A stretch of 64,000 nt of DNA, from the NCBI GenBank assembly GCA_038323375.1, contig JBBQGV010000007.1, positions 35,693 to 99,692 of the forward strand, read 5' to 3'. Below are positions 49,647-56,844 of the stretch, in pieces. This DNA comes from JABWAJ01 sp038323375. GTDB taxonomy: Bacteria; Bacteroidota; Bacteroidia; Chitinophagales; Saprospiraceae. A program made the position numbers and the translations under genes. The stretch's first letter is position 1. Every line of letters starts with the position of its first letter. The notes below the pieces were generated by a model. It worked only from the letters and a program-made list of their open reading frames with translations, did not search any database and was not told the origin of the DNA.

Positions 49647-51971
49647 TTAGAAAATGATTTTTGCGCGCAGCAGAATATTCCGCCCCACCTCGTCGGTGAA
49701 ATACCGGAAGCGGTTCTGGTAATCGCGGAAGCGTGCATTAAAAAGGTTAAAAACGGAAAGTCCGATTTCTATCGGGGTTTTGCCCCAGTGCAGCGTCATA
49801 CCGGCTTCGGCGTCGAAACGGGTGTAGCCGGGGGGCGGGGGCGCTAAATCGCCTTGCGGCACGCGGGTCTGGCGCAGCACGTTCGTCATGCCAAACCTGG
49901 CAAAAGGTCGTTCTTTGGCTTCATCTACAGCTTGACCAAAAGTGTATTTGAACCCATGCGTAAGGCGGTCGGCGGGCATAAAAATAAGGTAACCCCCGGC
50001 GTCGAGGTTCCGGGCGCGTAAGATGGCACCTTGTGATTCGAAGGCCAGTTGCGGCAGTAAAAACACTGCGGCAGTCCAGTCGAACCCGGTCAGTGTGGCA
50101 TCGGCCTGGCGGTAGAGGAAAGCCGGAAAAGCGCCGCGGATGGTCAGCTTGGGCACAGACTGCGGTTCGAGGTAAATGAAATCCGAAATCCGGTTGTGGT
50201 AGAAGGAAAATGTGGCGTCAAATTGCTTTGGCTTGGTCCAATTCGCGCTAAGCGAAAAATTGAGCGCACGTTCTGCCTGAAGGTTTGGATCGCCCAATTC
50301 GTAGGCCGCTGCGCCGTGGTGTACTCCATCGCTGTACAATTCGTTCGGATGCGGCGCGCGCCAGGCTGTCCCCGCATTAAAGCGCAATTCCACTTCGGCT
50401 AAGTGGTAAATGACACCTGCCGTTCCTGAAACATTGCTGAACTGAAGGTCTTGTCCTATGGTGTCTGTTCCCTGCGTTCCAATAGACAATAACTTAGCGT
50501 CGTACCGGATGCCTGCTTCCACTTCCCACGGCGAGGGGTATTTCCGCCAGCGTTCTAACCAGTAAATCCCAACGCTTTGCGTGGTGTAGTTGGGAATGAG
50601 GGCACCAAAATCGGTCGTATTGCGCTGGTGCAGGCCCTGCGCGCCGATGCTGCCTTTGGTATTCGGCAGCCAGCGGTGTTCCCAGTTCAGGTCAAGCGTA
50701 TAGGTCGTAATTTCGAATTCAAACTGCGGGCGCATCAATTCATCCGGCAGGTTGCCGAAAGGCCGGTGGGCGTCGAATTCCTGACGGCGGTTGAACTGGC
50801 GCGCAGCTTCGATCTGGAGCTTGCTTGTTTCGCCGGTTTCCACTGAAAACTGCCACTTGAACAGTTCGTGCAGCACCTGCTGCTTCGGGCGGCCTATTTC
50901 GTAAGAAAAAGCCCCGCCGCTGAGCGGTCGTCCCCGTTCGATGGCCAAGGCCAGGTCGGTGAGGTTGCCGATGTGTGCGTCGCGCAAGATGCCGAGTTGG
51001 GTAGAAAAAACCGAAAAATAAAGCCCGGTATTGAATTTTTCCTTTTTCAGCCCCAGCGCCCAAGAGTAATTTAGTTCTTCCAACCCCGTGTTTCGTTGGA
51101 AATAATCTGGCGTTTGAACATTGCCGCCTCGTTTGAAAGTCCCCTGCAAGCGCCCCGACAACGGTATTTTGCCCCCCAGGGCACCTTCTACGGAAGCCGA
51201 AACCACCCCGGTACGGCCATTGCTGAATGCGCCCATTGCCAACTGCCCGCCAATGCCCGGTTTTTCCCGTAAGGGTTCCGGCTCTACCAGCACCACGCCG
51301 CCAATAGCATCAGCGCCATACCGAACCCCGGCCGCGCCCTTGATCACCGAAACCTTGCCGGCAACAAAAGGGTCTATCTCCGGCGCGTGCTCGTCTCCCC
51401 ATTGCTGTGCTTCTAAGCGCACGCCGTTGTTGAGGATGACAATGCGATTGCCGTTAAGGCCCTGAATGACCGGCTTGGAAATGGAATGTCCGGTGTTCAG
51501 CGTCGTAACTCCGGGCAGGCGTTTGAGCGCTTCTCCGAGTCCCAGCGCTTTGCCCGCTTCGAGCGATGCGCCCTGTAATTCCTGGCGTGGTTGGGTACTG
51601 GCAGGGGCTATGGCTTTTCCGGTGACTTCGATGTGACCGAGTTCGATCGCAATTTCTATCAGGAAAAAATCCCGGCTGATATTTTGTTCGATGTGAACCT
51701 GGTGTTCGGCAGGGTCGCAGCCAACCATGGAACAAACGACGGTGTAATCCCCCGGGCACAGGCCCCGGATGGAAAACCGCCCGCTTTCGTCGGCCACTGT
51801 GCCTTTGTTGATTTCTGTGATGGAAATCGTGGCAAAAGGAAGGGGTTCACGGGTTTGGGCATCCAGAATCCGCCCGCTTAGTTGCAAGGTACAGGGTTGG
51901 GCATATGCCCAGATGCCGGCTAAGCCCTGCGACAGCATTACCATCGTGGAAATAATTTGCCGAAATTGCAT
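49647..51971 (-). CDS. TonB-dependent receptor (probable zinc uptake)
   Basis: A 774-residue outer-membrane receptor with a signal peptide (ending AYAQP), a carboxypeptidase-regulatory-like domain (about 28-110; GRILDAQTREPLPFATISI, GTVADESGRFSI), a plug (about 125-240; VIQGLNGNRIVILNNGVR), and a barrel ending in AKIIF. ZnuD-type receptors have a similar short plug. Neighbouring genes support a zinc role: a His-rich membrane protein upstream, a Fur-family regulator with paired CxxC motifs, and a MerC-domain protein. No clear copy of the 15-bp operator precedes this gene. Substrate assignment rests on context only. Confidence 0.88.
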   Translation of the reverse strand: MQFRQIISTMVMLSQGLAGIWAYAQPCTLQLSGRILDAQTREPLPFATISITEINKGTVADESGRFSIRGLCPGDYTVVCSMVGCDPAEHQVHIEQNISRDFFLIEIAIELGHIEVTGKAIAPASTQPRQELQGASLEAGKALGLGEALKRLPGVTTLNTGHSISKPVIQGLNGNRIVILNNGVRLEAQQWGDEHAPEIDPFVAGKVSVIKGAAGVRYGADAIGGVVLVEPEPLREKPGIGGQLAMGAFSNGRTGVVSASVEGALGGKIPLSGRLQGTFKRGGNVQTPDYFQRNTGLEELNYSWALGLKKEKFNTGLYFSVFSTQLGILRDAHIGNLTDLALAIERGRPLSGGAFSYEIGRPKQQVLHELFKWQFSVETGETSKLQIEAARQFNRRQEFDAHRPFGNLPDELMRPQFEFEITTYTLDLNWEHRWLPNTKGSIGAQGLHQRNTTDFGALIPNYTTQSVGIYWLERWRKYPSPWEVEAGIRYDAKLLSIGTQGTDTIGQDLQFSNVSGTAGVIYHLAEVELRFNAGTAWRAPHPNELYSDGVHHGAAAYELGDPNLQAERALNFSLSANWTKPKQFDATFSFYHNRISDFIYLEPQSVPKLTIRGAFPAFLYRQADATLTGFDWTAAVFLLPQLAFESQGAILRARNLDAGGYLIFMPADRLTHGFKYTFGQAVDEAKERPFARFGMTNVLRQTRVPQGDLAPPPPGYTRFDAEAGMTLHWGKTPIEIGLSVFNLFNARFRDYQNRFRYFTDEVGRNILLRAKIIF

Positions 51972-52079
51972 AACGCGCTAATTAATAAAGCGTTGAGCTG
52001 GATTGCCGGTGTGTTCTGCAATACAGAAAACGATGAGCAAACTCAATAATAAAATAAAATACGACCAGAAATAATTGGA

Positions 52080-52439
52080 TTAGAAGGAAGAAACAGCAGG
52101 CGGGCCGCGCGGGCGCGTGGTATGGATGGCCGTGGGCGAATGCGTTTGGGAGTAACCCGCTTCAGCGCCTGCTGCGAACAAATCCGCTATGGGTAGCGCA
52201 GGCGAAACGGCATCGTTGAAAAACTGGGCGTAGACCACCCCGCAAAAGGAACAATTTTCAGGCGTATAATGCTCGGGGTCGTGTATATGGACGCCCGTAG
52301 CATCGCAGTGGTGGATGTGGTGATCGTGGTGCCTGTGGGCAAAAAGGTAATGCACATCCTTTGCCAGCAAGGGCAAAAGAAACACAGCCAGTAGAAACAG
52401 GCTGCTTTTCCAAGGAGGATATGCAGGATTTTTTGTCAT
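52080..52439 (-). CDS. His-rich small membrane protein of the zinc locus
   Basis: A 119-residue protein from the ATG at 52439; a GTG six bases upstream is less likely. One hydrophobic segment near the N-terminus (SLFLLAVFLLPLLA) is followed by a histidine-rich stretch (HYLFAHRHHDHHIHHC, residues about 29-44), then HDPEHYTPENCSFCG with a CxxC pair. These residues suit zinc or copper binding in the periplasm. It lies upstream of the TonB receptor on the same strand and is divergent from the Fur-family gene, with a shared 15-bp palindromic operator between them. Confidence 0.7.
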   Translation of the reverse strand: MTKNPAYPPWKSSLFLLAVFLLPLLAKDVHYLFAHRHHDHHIHHCDATGVHIHDPEHYTPENCSFCGVVYAQFFNDAVSPALPIADLFAAGAEAGYSQTHSPTAIHTTRPRGPPAVSSF

Positions 52440-52472
52440 AAACACTTCTACTGTACTATAAACTTTGTTTTA

Positions 52473-52487
52473 TGCAACATTGTTTCA
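52473..52487. promoter_or_regulatory. Zur/Fur-box-like operator between divergent genes
   Basis: TGCAACA-T-TGTTTCA is a 7-1-7 palindrome with one mismatch, identical in design to the perfect box at 53482-53496. It sits between the His-rich protein gene (minus) and the Fur-family gene (plus). The plus-strand -7 box TACTTTTG (52503-52510) follows 15 bp later, so binding here would cover the -33 region of the regulator gene (autoregulation). Confidence 0.6.
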
Positions 52488-52532
52488 TTTGGTAAAAGTA
52501 ATTACTTTTGCAAGATCAAACTAAATATTTCT

Positions 52533-52946
52533 ATGACAGCTTCTGCTTTGGACATTTTGGCACAGCACAAACTTCGAAAAACTGCGGTGAGAGCGCAGGT
52601 ACTCGACATCTTCCTCAATTCGCGGGAAGCCTTGTCCCAGAACGACATCGAAGCACATTTCAATCAGGTTGACCGGATCACTTTGTACCGAACGCTGAAG
52701 ACTTTTGAAGAAAAAGGCGTCATCCACAAAGCGATTGACGGCGGCGAAAAACTGAAATACGCCCTTTGTTTAGGACACTGTTCGGAGCACGCACACGATG
52801 ATCATCATGCTCATTTCCACTGTGACCAGTGCGGAAAAACCTTTTGCATCGAAAATATGCATACGCCCGTTGTCCAGGCACCCTCCGGCTATTTGCTTTC
52901 AGAAGCCTATCTGGTGTTGAAGGGCACTTGCGCAACCTGTGTATAG
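52533..52946 (+). CDS. Fur-family transcriptional regulator, probably Zur
   Basis: A 137-residue Fur-family repressor. The winged helix is LRKTAVRAQVLDIFL..ALSQNDIEAHF..VDRITLYRTLKTFEEKGVI, and the metal-binding half has HAHDDHHAHFHCDQC with cysteines 97/100 and 133/136 as a structural zinc site. The His-rich insert and neighbours (MerC, His-rich lipoprotein, TonB receptor) favour zinc sensing over iron. Two copies of a 7-1-7 palindrome lie in the locus, upstream of this gene and upstream of merC; they are the likely binding sites. The start ATG at 52533 is the first available. Confidence 0.85.
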   Translation: MTASALDILAQHKLRKTAVRAQVLDIFLNSREALSQNDIEAHFNQVDRITLYRTLKTFEEKGVIHKAIDGGEKLKYALCLGHCSEHAHDDHHAHFHCDQCGKTFCIENMHTPVVQAPSGYLLSEAYLVLKGTCATCV

Positions 52947-53001
52947 GGGCTGAGCTTTAGAATCCGACAAATCATTACTAAATCTACACCCAGCGTTTGT
53001 T

Positions 53002-53430
53002 ATGAAATACCAAATTGTAGTTTTTGTTGCCGCTTTGCTTTGTTCCTGCCAGTCGCCACAGCCTGCGGGCAACGATGACGACGCGGAAAAAATCCACCTC
53101 GAAATCATTGCGATCGAAGCAGCATTGGCCGGGAAAGTGGATTCCCTGATCCAGCTCAGAAACCAGCTGGCCATTCAGGGCAGGGCTTTGACGCCGGAAG
53201 AAATTGCCTTCAACAACCAAGTTACCGGTATAGAAGCCAGCATCACCTATTGGCGTGACAATTTGCCGGAACCGCCGGGCCTCGAACACGACCATTCCGG
53301 TCATGATCACCACCACCACCACGGCCCGACTTTGGACGTAACACCCGAGCAAATGCTGGCCATACAAAAAGAATTTCGCGACAGCATCTTCTCCATTCAA
53401 CAGCGGATAACCGGGCTCCTTCAAAAATAA
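53002..53430 (+). CDS. His-rich predicted lipoprotein
   Basis: A 142-residue lipoprotein: the signal peptide ends LLCSC, then a helical, coiled-coil-like region (about 30-80; EIIAIEAALAGKVDSLIQLRNQLA), a histidine cluster (HDHSGHDHHHHHG, about 96-108) and a final amphipathic helix. No named family recognised. The His cluster suggests periplasmic zinc binding or storage. It follows the Fur-family gene by 55 bp and precedes the merC gene, which has its own promoter and operator. Confidence 0.7.
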   Translation: MKYQIVVFVAALLCSCQSPQPAGNDDDAEKIHLEIIAIEAALAGKVDSLIQLRNQLAIQGRALTPEEIAFNNQVTGIEASITYWRDNLPEPPGLEHDHSGHDHHHHHGPTLDVTPEQMLAIQKEFRDSIFSIQQRITGLLQK

Positions 53431-53452
53431 TTCATCATTTTTTTCGCAGGTG

Positions 53453-53496
53453 TTTGAGAAACCAAAATAAATCTCTACATTTGCAACAATGTTGCA
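53453..53496 (+). promoter_or_regulatory. merC promoter overlapped by a perfect 15-bp operator
   Basis: TTTG (53453-53456), a 19-bp spacer and TACATTTG (53476-53483) form a near-ideal Bacteroidota promoter. The perfect palindrome TGCAACA-A-TGTTGCA (53482-53496) overlaps the end of the -7 box and the likely start site, and ends 3 bp before the start codon. Binding of a Fur/Zur repressor here would block initiation. Confidence 0.75.
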
Positions 53497-53499
53497 TTT

Positions 53500-53973
53500 A
53501 TGAAATCAAGATTTGTTAGTCTTAATGCCGATTTTGCAGGGTTCATGGCTTCCATGATTTGTGCAGTTCACTGCGCTGCGCTGCCCTTTGTGTTGACCAT
53601 TGGCGCATTGAGCAACTTAGCCTGGCTCGAACACGGGTTGTTTGAAGTCATCTTCATCACGCTGAGCATCATCATTGCTTCGTGGTCTTTGGTGCGCAGT
53701 TATTTCCAGCGCCACCACTCTTTGCGTGCAATTTTCATTGCTGCTGCGGGTTTTTCGGTCATCATTGCCAGCCGTTTTGTGGAAGGCGACTGGGAGCACT
53801 GGCTGACGATGATCGGCGGTATCATTATTGCCACTGGGCATATTGTCAACTGGCGCTTGGTGGTGGAATGCCAGGTTTGTCACAGCACCTCCTGTGCGCA
53901 TACAGAGGAAGACGAAGAAATGGTTCTCAACCAGAAGGTATTGCAGCCAGGAGCTGAGAAGATTTCGGCTTGA
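53500..53973 (+). CDS. MerC domain-containing membrane protein
   Basis: A 157-residue inner-membrane protein with four hydrophobic segments and a MerC-type start (ADFAGFMASMICAVHCAALPFVLT, with a cysteine and histidine in the first helix). A C-terminal tail has CQVCHSTSCAH, adding a CxxC metal site. MerC proteins carry divalent metals across the membrane. In this locus, with its operator, zinc is the likeliest ligand (inference). A terminator follows at 54016. Confidence 0.88.
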   Translation: MKSRFVSLNADFAGFMASMICAVHCAALPFVLTIGALSNLAWLEHGLFEVIFITLSIIIASWSLVRSYFQRHHSLRAIFIAAAGFSVIIASRFVEGDWEHWLTMIGGIIIATGHIVNWRLVVECQVCHSTSCAHTEEDEEMVLNQKVLQPGAEKISA

Positions 53974-54015
53974 ATCTCAAGTGTATAAGTTTTTTTCATA
54001 ATTACTGCAAAATTA

Positions 54016-54068
54016 GTCGCAGTCCCTGGAGAAGCATTATTTTTACCAGTGGGCTGCGACCTTTTTTT
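54016..54068 (+). terminator. Terminator after merC
   Basis: GTCGCAGTCC pairs with GGGCTGCGAC (one G-U) to form a 10-bp stem around a 25-base loop, and a run of seven T (54062-54068) follows. It ends the merC transcript before the aminotransferase gene. Confidence 0.75.
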
Positions 54069-54111
54069 GTAGCGGCTCACCGTCAACTGATCAACTACAC
54101 CTATCTATTCT

Positions 54112-55254
54112 ATGCAGCTTACGTCCAAACTCCCCAATGTCGGCACGACCATTTTCACGGTGATGTCGGCGTTGGCGCAAGAACACAAAGCAATCAACCT
54201 GGCTCAGGGTTTTCCTGATTTCGAAGCGTCTTCCAGACTGACTGATTTAGTTTACCAATACATGCGCAGTGGCCACAACCAGTACGCGCCTATGCCGGGG
54301 TTGCCTGCCCTGCGCACGCGTATTGCGGAAAAAATCGCCCTGCTCTATGGCATTCAGGTTGACCCAGGGTCGGAAATCACCATCACTGCCGGCGCTACCC
54401 AAGCGCTTTTCACCGCCATCGCTGCTTTTATCAGTCCGGGCGACGAGGTCATCCTGCTGGAACCGGCCTACGATTCCTACCGGCCTTCGGTGGAAGTATG
54501 CGGCGGTAAAGCGGTTGTATGCGAATTGTCGTTTCCGGATTACCGGGTAGATTGGGCTGCTTTGGAACAACGGATCAGCCCCAAAACCCGGATGATCATC
54601 ATCAATACGCCGCACAATCCCGCCGGGTCGCTGTTCAGGGACACCGACATGCAGACATTGGCGCAACTTACCGCCGGTACAGACATTCTGGTGCTGAGCG
54701 ATGAAGTATACGAACACTTGGTTTTCGATGGTTTGCAGCACGAAAGCGTCCTGCGCTACCCGGAGCTGCGGGAGCGGAGTCTGGCGGTCTATTCTTTTGG
54801 CAAAACCTTCCACAATACCGGCTGGAAAATTGGATATTGTGTGGCGCCACCCGCTTTGACCGCCGAGTTCAGGAAAGTACATCAGTTCAATGTTTTTTCG
54901 GTCAATACCCCGATCCAGTATGCATTAGCCGACTTCCTTGCCGATCCTTCGGAATACCTTGGCCTGTCTGCCTTTTATCAGCAAAAGCGCGACTTTTTTC
55001 TGGAAGTCACTGCCGGCAGCCGCCTGCTTCCGCTGCTTTGCTGCGGTTCTTATTTCCAGGTGTTTGATTACAGCGCCATCAGCGATGAACCGGATGAGGC
55101 GTTTGCCCGCCGCCTGACCATTGAACACGGGGTAGCTGCCATTCCGGTGTCGGTTTTTTACAGCAGCAAAAGGGATGACCGGGTGATCCGGCTTTGTTTT
55201 GCGAAGAAGGAGGAAACGCTGGAAGCGGCGGGGGCGAAATTGAGGATGGTTTAG
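54112..55254 (+). CDS. Methionine aminotransferase-like (YbdL-type) PLP aminotransferase
   Basis: A 380-residue fold-type I aminotransferase. Motifs: INLAQGFPDFEA, NQYAPMPGLPALR, TAGATQALFTAI (cofactor phosphate binding), NTPHNPAGSLF, LVLSDEVYEHLVFDG, and the PLP lysine in YSFGKTFHNTGWKIGY. This matches the YbdL methionine aminotransferase group, which uses methionine, histidine and aromatic amino acids with keto acids, and can act in methionine salvage. No SAM riboswitch is visible upstream; the leader instead holds the merC terminator. A dispersed repeat begins 5 bp after the stop codon. Confidence 0.9.
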   Translation: MQLTSKLPNVGTTIFTVMSALAQEHKAINLAQGFPDFEASSRLTDLVYQYMRSGHNQYAPMPGLPALRTRIAEKIALLYGIQVDPGSEITITAGATQALFTAIAAFISPGDEVILLEPAYDSYRPSVEVCGGKAVVCELSFPDYRVDWAALEQRISPKTRMIIINTPHNPAGSLFRDTDMQTLAQLTAGTDILVLSDEVYEHLVFDGLQHESVLRYPELRERSLAVYSFGKTFHNTGWKIGYCVAPPALTAEFRKVHQFNVFSVNTPIQYALADFLADPSEYLGLSAFYQQKRDFFLEVTAGSRLLPLLCCGSYFQVFDYSAISDEPDEAFARRLTIEHGVAAIPVSVFYSSKRDDRVIRLCFAKKEETLEAAGAKLRMV

Positions 55255-55258
55255 CCAG

Positions 55259-55311
55259 CCGGGCAAAGCCCGACAAATAGGAGACACGAGGCGGAGCAAC
55301 TCGCCAGCGAA
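55259..55311 (+). repeat. Dispersed GGGCAAAGCCC repeat, copy B
   Basis: CGGGC-AAA-GCCCG hairpin (55260-55272), then AATAGGAGACACGAGGCGGAGC and an ACTCGCCAGCG end. It starts directly after the aminotransferase stop codon, on the same strand as the other four copies. Confidence 0.65.
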
Positions 55312-55413
55312 GATGTCTGACAACCGACCTAATTTGCTTACTTTCTATTATGCCCCGCATTTTTTAACACAATTCAAGTATCTTTTTTAGATTTGTTTCG
55401 TTGACTGATAACT

Positions 55414-56178
55414 ATGGAACGCTTTCTATGCTTCGGGGTAATTGTTTTGTGCCTCTGTTCGTGCGAACGGGAGACTGTTCGTATGAGTGGATACGAGGTG
55501 CAGGGCATAGACATTTCTCACTATCAGTCTATTGTCAATTGGGATACCGTTGCGGCACAAGACATCACTTTTGCTTTTGTGAAAGCAACCGAAGGCTTTT
55601 CCTACCGCGATTCCATATTTTGCCTGAACTGGTCAGAAATGCAACGCGTGGGCATCAAACGTGGGGCTTATCACTTTTTTCGGCCTTCTGTGCCTGCTGA
55701 ATTGCAGGCGCGCAATTTTATGCAAGCTGTGGAAATGGGACTCGGCGATCTGCCGCCCGTGCTCGATGTTGAGGTGTTGGAAGCAGGCGTTTCTAAAGTA
55801 GAGCTTTTATCTTCCATGCGGCACTGGCTCTATTTGGTTGAGATTAAATACAACATCAAACCCATCATTTATACCAACCTTGTTTTCTACAACAAATATT
55901 TAGCCGGCCATTTCAAGGACTATCCGCTCTGGATTGCGCGCTATGGCCGCCGCCAACCTACCTTAGCCTGCGGGCGCGACTGGTCGTTCTGGCAATACGG
56001 CAGCGCCGGCCAACTCCGCGGCGTGCAGGGGGACGTAGATTTCAATGTCTTCAAAGGGGATCTGGTTCAGTTAGAGGGGATGTGCATTAATAGCGGCGTA
56101 ATGGTGAGTGAAGCGGGGCTTGCTGATTCCAGGGAGGATCTGGTGGATGAGGAGCAAGCGTCTGAAGTTTCGCGATAA
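55414..56178 (+). CDS. Glycoside hydrolase family 25 lysozyme-like lipoprotein
   Basis: A 254-residue predicted lipoprotein: the signal peptide ends LCSC (Cys17) and is followed by a GH25 domain with GIDISHYQ (Asp33), FAFVKATEG, GAYHFFRP, LPPVLDVEV (Asp118 and Glu120, the catalytic DxE), and IIYTNLVFY. GH25 enzymes cleave the muramic acid-N-acetylglucosamine bond of peptidoglycan. Lipidation would hold it in the periplasm or on the outer membrane, for wall turnover or competition. The last 25 residues are acidic and not part of the domain. A repeat of the 50-bp family starts right after the stop. Confidence 0.9.
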   Translation: MERFLCFGVIVLCLCSCERETVRMSGYEVQGIDISHYQSIVNWDTVAAQDITFAFVKATEGFSYRDSIFCLNWSEMQRVGIKRGAYHFFRPSVPAELQARNFMQAVEMGLGDLPPVLDVEVLEAGVSKVELLSSMRHWLYLVEIKYNIKPIIYTNLVFYNKYLAGHFKDYPLWIARYGRRQPTLACGRDWSFWQYGSAGQLRGVQGDVDFNVFKGDLVQLEGMCINSGVMVSEAGLADSREDLVDEEQASEVSR

Positions 56179-56180
56179 CT

Positions 56181-56237
56181 GGCGCCGAGCAAAGCCCGGC
56201 AAATAGTGGACACGAGGCTGGAGCCACGCGCCGGCGA
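56181..56237 (+). repeat. Dispersed GGGCAAAGCCC repeat, copy C
   Basis: A degenerate copy (GCCGAGC-AAA-GCCCGGC, then AATAGTGGACACGAGGCTGGAG and CGCGCCGGCGAG) directly after the GH25 stop codon. Confidence 0.6.
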
Positions 56238-56265
56238 GTCATAAATCACCTAAAACAAAACAACG

Positions 56266-56622
56266 ATGCTCACCGCCATCCATCCCAAGCTCCCCATGCG
56301 CGATAAAGCCATTACGAGGGATTTTTATCTAAATAAATTGGGATTTCAGGAATTTGGCAGCGCCGACTACGAGGGTTACCTGATGGTACAAAAAGACCAG
56401 ATTCAAATTCACTTTTTTGAGTTTAAAGAACTTGACCCAAAAGAAAATTACGGGCAGGTCTACATCCGGACGGATGATATAGAAACATGGTATCAGTTGG
56501 CTGTTGACAAAAAGTTAAGCATCCCTCAAGCCGGGCATTTGCAACTCAAACCCTGGCAACAAAAGGAATTTTCTTTGCTTGATCCGGATAATAATTTATT
56601 GACTTTCGGGCAGCAGATGTAG
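56266..56622 (+). CDS. VOC superfamily (bleomycin-resistance-like) protein
   Basis: A 118-residue protein with the vicinal-oxygen-chelate fold: HPKLPMRDKAITRDFYLNKLGF, QIHFFEF, YGQVYIRTDDIETWYQLAV, KPWQQKEFSLLDPDNNLLTF. The family includes glyoxalases and proteins that sequester bleomycin-type antibiotics; the pattern here is nearest the latter (known family, substrate inferred). It appears to be a single gene on the plus strand. Confidence 0.85.
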   Translation: MLTAIHPKLPMRDKAITRDFYLNKLGFQEFGSADYEGYLMVQKDQIQIHFFEFKELDPKENYGQVYIRTDDIETWYQLAVDKKLSIPQAGHLQLKPWQQKEFSLLDPDNNLLTFGQQM

Positions 56623-56786
56623 TGAAAAGCCTGTAAATGCATATCAAAATCAGCGTTTATTACCGACGATGTTGCCATTGGACTCACTCTACCGCCAAGC
56701 CGACAGCCTAAGCATCCGAAAAAGTTTGAAAGCAGCACGGGACTCGATTTCGGAGCAGCGCAAAAAGAAGAAGCATTTGTTTTGGT

Positions 56787-56838
56787 AACGGGCAGAGCCC
56801 GTTGAATAGTAGACACGAGGCCGGAGTCTCTCGCCAGC
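56787..56838 (+). repeat. Dispersed GGGCAAAGCCC repeat, copy D
   Basis: ACGGGC-AGA-GCCCGT hairpin (56788-56802), then TGAATAGTAGACACGAGGCC, GGAGTCTCTCGCCAGC. It lies between the VOC gene and the 3' end of pnkp. It is the copy closest in sequence to copy E. Confidence 0.65.
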
Positions 56839-56844
56839 ACACGC

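Noticed and set aside
53974..54111. Possible SAM riboswitch upstream of the methionine aminotransferase
   Set aside because: The structure present is a simple stem with a T-run that terminates merC; no SAM-aptamer features.
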